DNA from: Faecalicatena contorta
GTDB taxonomy: Bacteria > Bacillota > Clostridia > Lachnospirales > Lachnospiraceae
Length of the DNA stretch: 64,000 nucleotides
Reading direction: 5' to 3'
NCBI RefSeq assembly: GCF_003149105.1
Contig: NZ_QGDS01000007.1
Location: 1 to 64,000 of the forward strand
In this document: one piece after another, positions 14,329 through 21,775 of the stretch
Layout of the letters: every line of letters starts with the position of its first letter
How positions within the stretch are numbered: position 1 is the first letter of the stretch
Notes under the pieces: generated by a model
What the model saw: the letters and a program-made list of their open reading frames with translations, nothing else
The model's database searches: none
Told to the model about the DNA's origin: nothing
Program-made: the position numbers and the translations under genes

Positions 14329-15112
14329 ATATCCAGGAAGTAAATGGAGTATTGCAGAATGGATTATAAGTTTTTTCCCAGAACATCACAGTTATTTAGA
14401 AGCGTTTGCCGGAAGTTCGGCTGTATTGATGAATAAGCCGAGAAGCAACATAGAAACTATAAATGATTTGGACGGGAATGTTGTAAATTTGTTTGAGTGG
14501 ATACGTAAAGACCCGGAACGTTTGGCTAGAGAAATATACTATACGCCGTATGCAAGGCAGGTATATAACGCTGCCTTTGAAACGGTACCAGAGGACTCAT
14601 TTGGTAAGGCGGTTAATTTTTATATAAGGCTAAACATGGGACACGGTTTTAGGACAACAGGGGAAAAGGTAGGATGGAAGAATGATGTGCAGGGCCGTGA
14701 ACGTGCTTATGCTTCACAGGATTGGTGTAACCTGCCTGAGAAAATCATGCTGGCAGCGGAAAGGCTCAGGGGTGTGCAAATCGAAAATCGTCCGGCCGTG
14801 GAACTGATTGAAAGATTTAATAATCCGAAAGTACTGATTTATGCTGATCCTCCATATGTGCTGAGTGAAAGGCATGGTAAACAATACCGTTACGAAATGG
14901 CAGAAGATAAACAGCATCATGAGTTGATAGATGTATTACAGGCTCATAAAGGCCCTGTGCTTCTAAGCGGATATGATAGCGAATTATATAATAACCGATT
15001 ACAAGGCTGGTACCGGGAAGAAACAACATGCTATTCGCAGGTTTCAAGTAAAAAGAGAGAAATATTGTGGATGAATTTTGAACCAGTAAAACAGATAAGC
15101 TTATTTAACTAA
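14312..15112 (+). CDS. D12-class adenine-specific DNA methyltransferase
   Basis: 266 residues of the Dam/MTase_D12 family: KYPGSKWSIAEWI near the start (AdoMet motif FxxxGSK), YLEAFAGSSAVL (motif I), NDLDGNVVNL, and catalytic DPPY in YADPPYVLSE at about residue 179. It would make N6-methyladenine. The start overlaps the previous gene by 17 bp. Confidence 0.9.
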   Translation: MKAIFKYPGSKWSIAEWIISFFPEHHSYLEAFAGSSAVLMNKPRSNIETINDLDGNVVNLFEWIRKDPERLAREIYYTPYARQVYNAAFETVPEDSFGKAVNFYIRLNMGHGFRTTGEKVGWKNDVQGRERAYASQDWCNLPEKIMLAAERLRGVQIENRPAVELIERFNNPKVLIYADPPYVLSERHGKQYRYEMAEDKQHHELIDVLQAHKGPVLLSGYDSELYNNRLQGWYREETTCYSQVSSKKREILWMNFEPVKQISLFN

Positions 15113-15138
15113 ATCAGCATTTAGTGAAAGGAGGAATT

Positions 15139-15417
15139 ATGTTAATCAGGAGTCAGGATAAGGACATTTTAATAAATCTGCATAATGTATCACAGTTATA
15201 TACAGTCGGATTTTGTATAACAGCAGACTTTGCAGACAATAGAGATAATGGGTTTAGAGATATTGGTAATTATTCCAGCGAGGAAAAAGCAATCAAGGTA
15301 CTGGATATGATACAGGATAATTATGCAAAGTTGGACTGCGTTCATCACGGCGTTTATATTCATGGGGATTGCGATAGTGTCTTCCAGATGCCGCAAGATT
15401 CGGAAGTGGAGGTATAA
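15139..15417 (+). CDS. Hypothetical phage protein
   Basis: 92 residues; the start MLIRSQDKD follows AAAGGAGG. It is beta-rich in its first half (LYTVGFCITADF), then has SSEEKAIKVLDMIQDNYAK. No recognised domain. It resembles a small phage protein seen in many Clostridia prophages. Confidence 0.65.
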   Translation: MLIRSQDKDILINLHNVSQLYTVGFCITADFADNRDNGFRDIGNYSSEEKAIKVLDMIQDNYAKLDCVHHGVYIHGDCDSVFQMPQDSEVEV

Positions 15418-15419
15418 AG

Positions 15420-15839
15420 ATGGAACGATTAACAATTTATGCAGACATGGGATTGGATGATTGGGAACAAACCTGTTACAGAGTCTCATTTGACCCAGAA
15501 GGAGCTTATAACATATTAGATTTGGCATTCCATTATGGACAAGATGGTGATGCGGAATGCGCAAACATCCTACAGGACATATCTGTTAGATTAAAAGCAT
15601 ATGAGGATATCGGCCCCACCCCGGAGCAGCTATTAGAGATAGACAAGATGTATTCGGAGAAATGCCGGGAGGTTGCGGAGCTGAGAGCAGAGTTGAAAGC
15701 GTATAAGGATACCGGAATACCTCTGGAAGATATCCTTGAATACAAGAAGTTTGAGGACGAGTTAGTAGCCAAGAGTATGACTTTCGGATATGTATTAAGA
15801 CTTATACATGCAGACGAACGGAGGAAATCAGATGAATAA
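15420..15839 (+). CDS. Hypothetical phage protein with RLxAYED motif
   Basis: 139 residues. The segments VRLKAYEDIGPTPEQLLEI and ELKAYKDTGIPLEDI are internal repeats of a KAYEDTGLxPE-type motif that is widespread in Firmicutes prophage proteins. A coiled coil lies between them. Role unknown. Confidence 0.7.
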   Translation: MERLTIYADMGLDDWEQTCYRVSFDPEGAYNILDLAFHYGQDGDAECANILQDISVRLKAYEDIGPTPEQLLEIDKMYSEKCREVAELRAELKAYKDTGIPLEDILEYKKFEDELVAKSMTFGYVLRLIHADERRKSDE

Positions 15840-16014
15840 ATACGATTCCATGCCCCAGGATGTAAAAGAATATGCAGAGCGTAGAATCCACGAGAGCGGA
15901 GTAAGATGCGTTCCGGGGCATTATCCAGTATTTGAATCTAAAGAGCAGGTTGATAAATGGTTGGAAATGACGGAGTTCATGCGGAAGAAAGGAGCGGAGG
16001 CGTTGAATGAATGA
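15832..16014 (+). CDS. Small hypothetical protein
   Basis: 60 residues from the ATG at 15832 (GGAGG 8 nt upstream). It overlaps its neighbours on both sides by 8 bp. It contains PGHYPVFESKEQVDKWLEM, with no known family. Confidence 0.6.
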   Translation: MNKYDSMPQDVKEYAERRIHESGVRCVPGHYPVFESKEQVDKWLEMTEFMRKKGAEALNE

Positions 16015-16276
16015 GCAAGAAGTAATTAATGAACTGCATCGAATGAAAAAGCAGTTGTCAGGTGCACAGGGATGTTCTATCAAAACTCAAGAAGTGAATC
16101 AATACAGAGCGTTGTGTCTAAGAAGGGCGATAGCAGCACTGGAAAAGCAGATACCATATAAGCCAACTACTCCAATTATTGGCGTGGGAAAGTGTAAGTG
16201 CGGCGTAGAGTTTTTAGACAGGAAAACGAATTATTGCGGTAATTGTGGACAACGGCTAGATTGGGGTGCAGAGTGA
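16007..16276 (+). CDS. Zinc-ribbon protein
   Basis: 89 residues. A helical N-terminus (NEQEVINELHRMKKQL) is followed by a C-terminal zinc ribbon GKCKCGVEFLDRKTNYCGNCGQRLDW, with CxC and CxxC pairs. The ending CxxCGQRLDW is common among phage zinc-ribbon proteins. Probably nucleic-acid or protein binding. Confidence 0.7.
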   Translation: MNEQEVINELHRMKKQLSGAQGCSIKTQEVNQYRALCLRRAIAALEKQIPYKPTTPIIGVGKCKCGVEFLDRKTNYCGNCGQRLDWGAE

Positions 16277-16449
16277 AATATAGAAGAACCAGAAAGGAAC
16301 AGAACCGAGACAGCCAGCAACACTATGGAGGACTGGCAGAAAAAGAACCGGATGGGGATGCAGCTAAGAGATTTGTTAGGAAAGCATATAGCAGTTATGG
16401 GAAGACAGGGGATTCCAAGAGGGGAGTAAATATAGGTGAAAATAATTAA
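16273..16449 (+). CDS. Doubtful small gene with two competing frames
   Basis: A GTG overlapping the previous TGA opens a very charged frame (KYRRTRKEQNRDSQQHYGG) to 16449. A different frame from an ATG at 16325 to 16429 encodes 34 residues (EDWQKKNRMGMQLRDLLGKHIAVMGRQG) that look more like a folded protein. I cannot tell which is used; both cannot be well optimised at once. Confidence 0.35.
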   Translation: MKYRRTRKEQNRDSQQHYGGLAEKEPDGDAAKRFVRKAYSSYGKTGDSKRGVNIGENN

Positions 16450-16645
16450 AGAATTGTTTGCTTTCGTGAGAATCGTAGGGGCTTATTTGAAAGAAAGTCA
16501 TATGAGAAACAAGCTGTATGAACACAGAATCAAGATGTTAAAGATATACAAAGAATATGAGAATAGTGAACTTCAGATGTCGGAAACAAAATACTGGTTA
16601 GGAGAATTACATGCAAGAATTATTAGTTGGAGGAGCGAATTATGA
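16436..16645 (+). CDS. Small hypothetical protein (GTG start)
   Basis: 69 residues, basic, mostly helical (FAFVRIVGAYLKESHMRNKLYEHRI, LKIYKEYENSELQ). It ends inside the ribosome site of the next gene. No family recognised. Confidence 0.5.
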   Translation: MKIIKELFAFVRIVGAYLKESHMRNKLYEHRIKMLKIYKEYENSELQMSETKYWLGELHARIISWRSEL

Positions 16646-17769
16646 ATAAAAAAGAGGTATTGGAAATCAAGAAACAGTTCACCCCGGCAAATTGTGCCAT
16701 CACCCGTATATGTGGTTGCTATGTGGACCATGAGAAAAATAAGAGGTTACAGACAAAGGATGCTTTTCTATCATTGCCGGAAGAAGACGCATTTAAGTAT
16801 TTTGAGATATTCAAGAAAACTCTTTCAGGCAGTATTGGAAAGAATATGCTGAACATGGAGTTTCCGATTAATTCAGAAATGCCGGGAGGAACACAAGATT
16901 TCCTGTTAAAACTTAGAAATAGCAAGTTGCAGGATGACGAACTTCTGGAACAATTCTACGACAAGATTATTGACAGTTACCTATACGATAAGAATTATTA
17001 TATCGTCCTGATTCATGCCATGTACGATGTTCCCGGCAAGTCTTCTGATGGCACAGAGATGTTTGACGCGTCAGACAACGTCTATGAATACATAATGTGT
17101 AGCATATGCCCTGTAGGATTGTCTAAGCCAGGATTAAGCTACGATGCAGAAGATAACCGCATACATGACAGGATAAGGGATTGGGTTGTAGATAAGCCGG
17201 ATAAAGGGTTTCTTTTCCCGGCATTTGCAGACAGGGAAACAGACATCCACAGTGCATTGTACTACACCAAAAAAGCCAGTGACCTACAGGAAGATATGAT
17301 TGAGAGAGTTCTTGGAACTACGGTACCGGTATCTGCTCCCTCACAAAAAGATTTATTTAATGAATTGATTGAGAGTACTCTCGGAGAGGATGCAGATTAC
17401 AACACGGTCCGCAATATACATGAAACTTTGAATGAAATGATTGAGGAAAACAAGGAAGACCCAGAGCCATTGGAACTGGACAAATTTATTGTGAAAAGGT
17501 TATTCGAAAAATGCGACGTAGACTCAAAGAAGATGGAACTGTTTGATCAGCACTATAAATCTACCGTGGGAGAAAGGAAAACTCTGCTTGCGGAGAATAT
17601 CACCGAAACCAAGAATCTAAACATAGAAACACCTGCTGCTACTGTGAAATTAGATGCCGCCCGAATGGATTTAGCTGAAACAAAGATAATTGACGGCAGA
17701 AAGTGTTTGGTTATTGCAGTGGACGATTATCTGGAAGTAAATGGAGTTGCGGTAAGGGCTGTAAAGTGA
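16642..17769 (+). CDS. DUF4317 family protein
   Basis: 375 residues from the ATG at 16642 with GGAGGAG upstream. The start KKEVLEIKKQFTPANCAITRICGCYVD and later VYEYIMCSICPVGLSKPGLSYD, RDWVVDKPDKGFLFPAF and ALYYTKKA are typical of DUF4317, a family known mainly as a chromosomal single-copy gene of Clostridia. Here it is embedded in the phage early operon. Its biochemical role is unknown. A captured host gene may interfere with or replace the host copy; this is inference. Confidence 0.85.
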   Translation: MNKKEVLEIKKQFTPANCAITRICGCYVDHEKNKRLQTKDAFLSLPEEDAFKYFEIFKKTLSGSIGKNMLNMEFPINSEMPGGTQDFLLKLRNSKLQDDELLEQFYDKIIDSYLYDKNYYIVLIHAMYDVPGKSSDGTEMFDASDNVYEYIMCSICPVGLSKPGLSYDAEDNRIHDRIRDWVVDKPDKGFLFPAFADRETDIHSALYYTKKASDLQEDMIERVLGTTVPVSAPSQKDLFNELIESTLGEDADYNTVRNIHETLNEMIEENKEDPEPLELDKFIVKRLFEKCDVDSKKMELFDQHYKSTVGERKTLLAENITETKNLNIETPAATVKLDAARMDLAETKIIDGRKCLVIAVDDYLEVNGVAVRAVK

Positions 17770-17819
17770 CTGCCGAGGATGACGGTGGACAAGTATGCAA
17801 CATGGAAAGAGGCCGGACA

Positions 17820-17984
17820 ATGGAAAAACGCAGATATAGGAGCGGTATACCATCCATAATACATAGCGCGGTAGATAAATACGGAACGGAGTATTGCCAG
17901 CACCTTCCTGTTAGATACTGCTGCTATATGGAGTGTGGGCGTTGTAAGGAGATTGCAAAGAAAAGGAGAAACGCGGATGGATAA
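17820..17984 (+). CDS. Small Cys-rich protein
   Basis: 54 residues from an ATG 8 nt after AGAGG: EKRRYRSGIPSIIHSAVDKYG, then YCQHLPVRYCCYMECGRCKEI, with five Cys in a likely metal site. The same frame is open further upstream to a GTG at 17766. A short overlapping frame at 17779-17859 (TVDKYATWKEAGQWKNADIG) also looks coding, so the start here is uncertain. Confidence 0.5.
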   Translation: MEKRRYRSGIPSIIHSAVDKYGTEYCQHLPVRYCCYMECGRCKEIAKKRRNADG

Positions 17985-18198
17985 CGCAGACAGACGTTTA
18001 TGTAAAACGTGTATATATAAACCATCTCCGATAGATAAGAAAAAGCTGGAAATGCATTGCGACTATATAGAGATTGCCGGGGAGATGAGAAAGTGTCCTG
18101 TAGAGGATTGCGACAAGTATGTAAAGGGCCGCAGGACTAACAGAAGGAAACATCTTAGAATGGGAAGGGGTGGTATAACTGGACAGGCAAAAACTTAA
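17977..18198 (+). CDS. Small Cys-rich protein
   Basis: 73 residues with AAAGGAG upstream. CKTCIYKPSP ... MHCDYIEIAGEMRKCPVEDCDKYVKG places five Cys in a CxxC/C/C/C arrangement like a small metal-binding domain. A basic tail follows. It overlaps the late regulator gene by 20 bp. Confidence 0.65.
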   Translation: MDNADRRLCKTCIYKPSPIDKKKLEMHCDYIEIAGEMRKCPVEDCDKYVKGRRTNRRKHLRMGRGGITGQAKT

Positions 18199-18589
18199 AA
18201 AATATATCAAGAATAAGGGTAGGCTTGAAAGGATAAATAATAGGATAGATTACCTCTGCAACAAGGATATAGAGGTTGTAAGTGGTAAGGTGGTAGGTTC
18301 AAGCAGAGATTTTCCATATACGGAGGTAAGGACTACTGTACCGATGTATGACCCGGCGGAAAATGAACGGGTGAATAAGGAGATTAGGGGAAAGCAGGCA
18401 GAGAGGATTCTTGTTCAACTTGAAATGGAGGAGGTAGAGAAGTACATAGAGGGTATTCAGGACGGGGAGGTAAGGGAAATATTTGAGTTGCATTTTCTAC
18501 AGGGGATGAAGCAAAAAAGCATATCCGAAAAGATAGGATATACGCAAGGGAGGATATCACAGTTAATCGGAAACCAGCTTAAAGATTAA
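18179..18589 (+). CDS. Late-gene regulator, sigma-70 region 4-like (probable CTG start)
   Basis: The open frame begins right after a TAA at 18176-18178 with CTG, and AAGGGGTGG ends 5 nt before it. From there it reads DRQKLKKYIKNKGRLERINNRID, GKVVGSSRDFPYTEVRTTV, a coiled coil, and a helix-turn-helix LQGMKQKSISEKIGYTQGRISQLI. This layout fits the DUF1492/ArpU-like late regulators, whose N-terminal coiled coil precedes the V-GSS-FPYT motif. The first ordinary start, GTG at 18290, would remove that coiled coil. It directly precedes the late control region and the terminase genes. Confidence 0.75.
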   Translation: MDRQKLKKYIKNKGRLERINNRIDYLCNKDIEVVSGKVVGSSRDFPYTEVRTTVPMYDPAENERVNKEIRGKQAERILVQLEMEEVEKYIEGIQDGEVREIFELHFLQGMKQKSISEKIGYTQGRISQLIGNQLKD

Positions 18590-18619
18590 TAAAGTTAATA
18601 ACATTAATAGTCCATAGTA

Positions 18620-18628
18620 TGATATAAT
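18620..18628 (+). promoter_or_regulatory. Extended -10 promoter, candidate late promoter
   Basis: TGATATAAT is a perfect extended -10. No good -35 lies 16-18 bp upstream, as expected of a promoter that needs an activator such as the late regulator encoded just before. Placement at the head of the 600-bp non-coding region fits a late promoter. Confidence 0.5.
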
Positions 18629-18689
18629 TACCATAGAACGATTAGAACATAAAATAACCGTTCGAATTTCGTACATCGAAGTCCTCCTT

Positions 18690-18729
18690 ACAAAAAGTGC
18701 TGCCTTAGAAATAGGGTGGTGCTTTTTGT
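18690..18729 (+). terminator. Strong hairpin in the late control region
   Basis: A 15-bp stem (with a few G-U pairs) begins ACAAAAAG and ends CTTTTTGT. It works as an intrinsic terminator in both directions. It lies 60 bp after the candidate late promoter, so it could be an antitermination target or the end of the early transcript. Confidence 0.7.
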
Positions 18730-18767
18730 TATCCGGATAGTGCCACGCAGGGCACGATAAATATTAA

Positions 18768-18791
18768 TGCTAACGGGCGGATGTCCGTTAA
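18768..18791 (+). other. Non-coding switch region between early and late genes
   Basis: The gap 18590-19196 has no gene of normal length. It holds the extended -10, a hairpin at 18690-18729, a small TAACGG/CCGTTA hairpin here, the tRNA-Phe-like gene, two more terminators and, at its end, the first late gene. It is the best candidate for the early/late transcription switch. Confidence 0.5.
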
Positions 18792-18864
18792 GGGAAGTAA
18801 GCTAATCTGGTGAAAGCGGCAGACTGAAAATCTGTAGAGCCAGGCTCGAAACCTGGGCTTCCCA
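18792..18864 (+). tRNA. tRNA-Phe-like gene (anticodon GAA)
   Basis: GGGAAGT pairs with GCTTCCC (7 bp, last pair wobble), with discriminator A. The anticodon arm GCAGA-CTGAAAA-TCTGT gives anticodon GAA. The T arm is CCAGG-CTCGAAA-CCTGG. The D arm is short (GCT/AGC). The T loop starts with C instead of the usual T54, so it may be a degraded or special phage tRNA. No CCA is encoded. A covariance search would settle whether it is a full tRNA. Confidence 0.65.
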
Positions 18865-19053
18865 TTCCCGGAATTTTTGTTGCGGTAGTTCGCCGGGTGT
18901 AACTATAAACAAGTAGATTCAGGAAGTCCGATAATTTTCTGTATTGTATAGTGTGTTGGAAGAAGAACCGCGACAGTATGGAACCACTACCCTCATTGTG
19001 CTTCCATATCTCAGGTAACTTTGCCTATAGGGCATTATAATATATTGGAACGT

Positions 19054-19085
19054 ACTCCGGTGTCCTTCGGGCCCGGGGTCTTTTA
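19054..19085 (+). terminator. Terminator after the tRNA-like gene
   Basis: ACTCCGG pairs with CCGGGGT (one wobble) over a 12-nt loop, followed by CTTTT. Confidence 0.55.
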
Positions 19086-19104
19086 ATTGGGAGAAGGAGT
19101 AACG

Positions 19105-19134
19105 AAAGCACTCTGTTAAGTCAAGGTGCTTTTT
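19105..19134 (+). terminator. Hairpin with T-run before the first late gene
   Basis: AAAGCAC pairs with GTGCTTT, followed by more T. It lies about 60 bp before the first late gene, so late transcription must pass it or start after it. Confidence 0.55.
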
Positions 19135-19196
19135 GATTGAATATACCAGATATGGTGTTATAATGGAAATAAAAAAGGAAAGTAGGCTGGAAAGAA

Positions 19197-19571
19197 TTGG
19201 AAGATTTATCAATCATGACAGAGGAAGAAATAATAGAGCGTGGGAAAGCATATGTTCGCAGGATGAATGAACTGGTCAAGAAAATATCTGCATATATTTC
19301 TGAAAGAAAAGGCGATTATAACGAATTGCAGATAGAATACAGGGAACTAAAAACGGAGATAGCGGAAGAAGCTAAGCAATTAAGAAGGAAAAAGAATGAT
19401 ATTTCAAACATATCAAGCGTTCATGCTGCGTACCAGGACGGAATAACAGGCAGTGATGCGTATGGATTTGAAGCAAAAGTCAATGATAAGATAACAAAAC
19501 ATACTTTACTGTCACTAAGCGAGGCAAGATATAGATTCACAAAGCACACAAAAAAATTTAATGATGATTGA
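19197..19571 (+). CDS. Hypothetical protein upstream of terminase (TTG start)
   Basis: 124 residues, helical (IERGKAYVRRMNELVKKISAY, YRELKTEIAEEAKQL), with no HNH motif. The frame is closed by a TAA 24 bp upstream, so the TTG with GGAAAG nearby or the ATG at 19215 must be used. It sits where a small pre-terminase gene is common. Function unknown. Confidence 0.65.
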   Translation: MEDLSIMTEEEIIERGKAYVRRMNELVKKISAYISERKGDYNELQIEYRELKTEIAEEAKQLRRKKNDISNISSVHAAYQDGITGSDAYGFEAKVNDKITKHTLLSLSEARYRFTKHTKKFNDD

Positions 19572-19588
19572 GTAAGGGGTGAAAAGTA

Positions 19589-20440
19589 GTGGCAAGGAGC
19601 AGAAGCCCGGATTCAATTAAGGCAGAAGAGTTATTCCATTCCGGTATGAGCCTTGTTGATATAGCAAAAAAGCTAAAGAAGCCGGAGGGAACAGTAAGAC
19701 GATGGAAGAGCACTCAAGGGTGGGAAGATAAAGGCGAACGTTCGGAAAAGAAAAGTGAACGCAAAGCGAGCGTTCGGAAACAGAATAAAGAAAATAAGAT
19801 TAAAGCCATTGCAGATGATGTCAGTCAGGTAATAGAAAATCCAGATCTGACCGATAAGCAAAGGCTTTTTTGTTTGCACTATGTAAAGTGCTTCAATGCT
19901 ACTAAAGCATATCAAAAGGCGTACGGATGTTCATATGAAACAGCCATGACAGAAGGGTGCAATCTCCTAAGGAATCCTAAGATAAAAGCCCAAATACTTC
20001 AGCTTAAGCAAAACAGGTTTAACCGTGAGATGCTGGACGAGTCGGACATCTTTCAGAAATACATGGATATTGCATTTTCAGATATTACTAATTATGTGGA
20101 ATTTGGAAATGAAGAAATAGAAGTAACCACCAAAAACGGAGATACCAAGGAGATAACAGTTAGCTATGTAAATATTAAAGATTCCTCACAGGTGGATGGA
20201 TCGCTAATTAGAGAGGTGTCACAAGGGAGAGAGGGAATAAAGGTTAAGTTGCTGGATCAGATGAAAGCTCTTGACTGGCTAACTACACATATGGATTTTG
20301 CTACTCCGGAGCAGCGGGAGAAATTGAAACTACTTGAAGCGCAGCGAAAAGCACTGGAAAAAGGGAACAATGATGAGGATAACAACGAAGATATAATAAT
20401 TATTGATTCATGGAGCGGTGATGAAAATGAAGAGGATTAA
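19589..20440 (+). CDS. terS: Terminase small subunit
   Basis: 283 residues with GTG start and AAGGGGTG upstream. An N-terminal helix-turn-helix (AEELFHSGMSLVDIAKKLKKPEGTVRRWK) is followed by the Terminase_2 core (LTDKQRLFCLHYVKCFNATKAYQKAYGC, AMTEGCNLLRNPKI) and an acidic tail. It recognises the phage packaging site and passes DNA to TerL, whose start lies inside its last codons. Confidence 0.93.
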   Translation: MARSRSPDSIKAEELFHSGMSLVDIAKKLKKPEGTVRRWKSTQGWEDKGERSEKKSERKASVRKQNKENKIKAIADDVSQVIENPDLTDKQRLFCLHYVKCFNATKAYQKAYGCSYETAMTEGCNLLRNPKIKAQILQLKQNRFNREMLDESDIFQKYMDIAFSDITNYVEFGNEEIEVTTKNGDTKEITVSYVNIKDSSQVDGSLIREVSQGREGIKVKLLDQMKALDWLTTHMDFATPEQREKLKLLEAQRKALEKGNNDEDNNEDIIIIDSWSGDENEED

Positions 20441-21767
20441 CATACAAAAAGAAGTTAACCCACATTTCCGCCCTGTATGGACCACAAAAGAGCCTTACAA
20501 CGTACTTAAAGGCGGTAGAAATAGCTTCAAGTCTTCTGTAATAGCGTTGCTATTGGTGTTCATGATGATACCATTCCTCAACAAGGGGCGGAAGGTAAAT
20601 ATAGTTGTTATTCGTAAGGTGGCTAATACAATCCGTGATTCAGTATTCCTAAAGATACAGTGGGCTTTGTCTAAGTTCGGCTTGCTGAATAGATTCCAAT
20701 GTAATGTTGCTCCATTTAAGATAACGCATAAAAAGACCGGTTCGACATTCTTTTTTTACGGTCAAGATGATTTCCAAAAGCTAAAATCTAATGATATTGG
20801 CAACATCATAGCGGTATGGTATGAAGAAGCGGCTGAATTCGGTAGCAGTGAGGAATTCGACCAAACAAATGCCACGTTCATGCGGCAGAAACCGCCGGAT
20901 GTGGATACAGTAAGATTCTTCTGGAGTTACAATCCTCCCAGGAATCCGTATCATTGGATAAATGAGTGGACAGAATCGCTCATAGGGCAGACTAATTATC
21001 TTGTACATAAGTCCAGCTACCTCAATGATGAACTTGGATTCACTACACCTCAGATGATAGAGGAAATTAACAGAATTAAGGATAATGACTATGATTATTA
21101 TAGATACCTGTACTTGGGAGAAGCGGTTGGACTTGGGACTAATGTGTATAACATGGCATTATTCCATGAGATAACAGAATTGCCTACTGATGACAGGATA
21201 ATTGCAATATATTATTCTTCTGACGTTGGACACCAGACTTCTGCAACATCTTGTCTGTGCTTTGGATTGACTGCCAAGGGGAATATTATACTGCTTAATA
21301 TGTATTATTACAGTCCGGCAGGAAAAGCCGTTAAAAAGGCTCCCAGTGACCTTGCAAGCGATATTCATAACTTTGTTGAAAAGACTTCTAGACATGAATA
21401 TGTGGGGAATGCTCCTATCATGAATCGAACAATAGATTCAGCGGAGGGAGGACTTCGGAACCAATATTATAAGGATTACGGGCAGAGATGGCACCCGGTA
21501 TCAAAACTGAAAAATGTAGATATGATTGATTACGTCCATGACTTATTAGCTCAGGGACGTTTTTATTATTACAGTCCTACAATAAAAACCGGACTTCCTA
21601 ATTGCGATAATTTGAGATTATTCATAGAGGAACACAAGAAGTACCAGTTTGACGAAAAGACACTTAACAGTGATGACCCGAAGGTTATCAAGGAATTTGA
21701 CCATTCTGTAGATGCCTTTAAGTATGTATGTGTGGATAATGCCAGGGATTGGAGGCTGAAAAGGTAG
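20421..21767 (+). CDS. terL: Terminase large subunit
   Basis: About 448 residues; ATG at 20421 or 20427 is the likely start. The ATPase part shows YNVLKGGRNSFKSSV (Walker A-like), and IIAVWYEEAAEF (Walker B plus Glu). The C-terminal nuclease part has AIYYSSDVGHQTSATSCLCFG and a DSAEGGLRN segment with the metal-binding acids. This is the PBSX/Terminase_3 type. It pumps DNA into the prohead through the portal encoded next. Confidence 0.95.
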   Translation: MKMKRINIQKEVNPHFRPVWTTKEPYNVLKGGRNSFKSSVIALLLVFMMIPFLNKGRKVNIVVIRKVANTIRDSVFLKIQWALSKFGLLNRFQCNVAPFKITHKKTGSTFFFYGQDDFQKLKSNDIGNIIAVWYEEAAEFGSSEEFDQTNATFMRQKPPDVDTVRFFWSYNPPRNPYHWINEWTESLIGQTNYLVHKSSYLNDELGFTTPQMIEEINRIKDNDYDYYRYLYLGEAVGLGTNVYNMALFHEITELPTDDRIIAIYYSSDVGHQTSATSCLCFGLTAKGNIILLNMYYYSPAGKAVKKAPSDLASDIHNFVEKTSRHEYVGNAPIMNRTIDSAEGGLRNQYYKDYGQRWHPVSKLKNVDMIDYVHDLLAQGRFYYYSPTIKTGLPNCDNLRLFIEEHKKYQFDEKTLNSDDPKVIKEFDHSVDAFKYVCVDNARDWRLKR

Positions 21768-21775
21768 GTGATTAC

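Noticed and set aside
18865..19053. A second tRNA after the tRNA-Phe-like gene
   Set aside because: I looked for a T arm and anticodon arm and found no set of stems that pairs.
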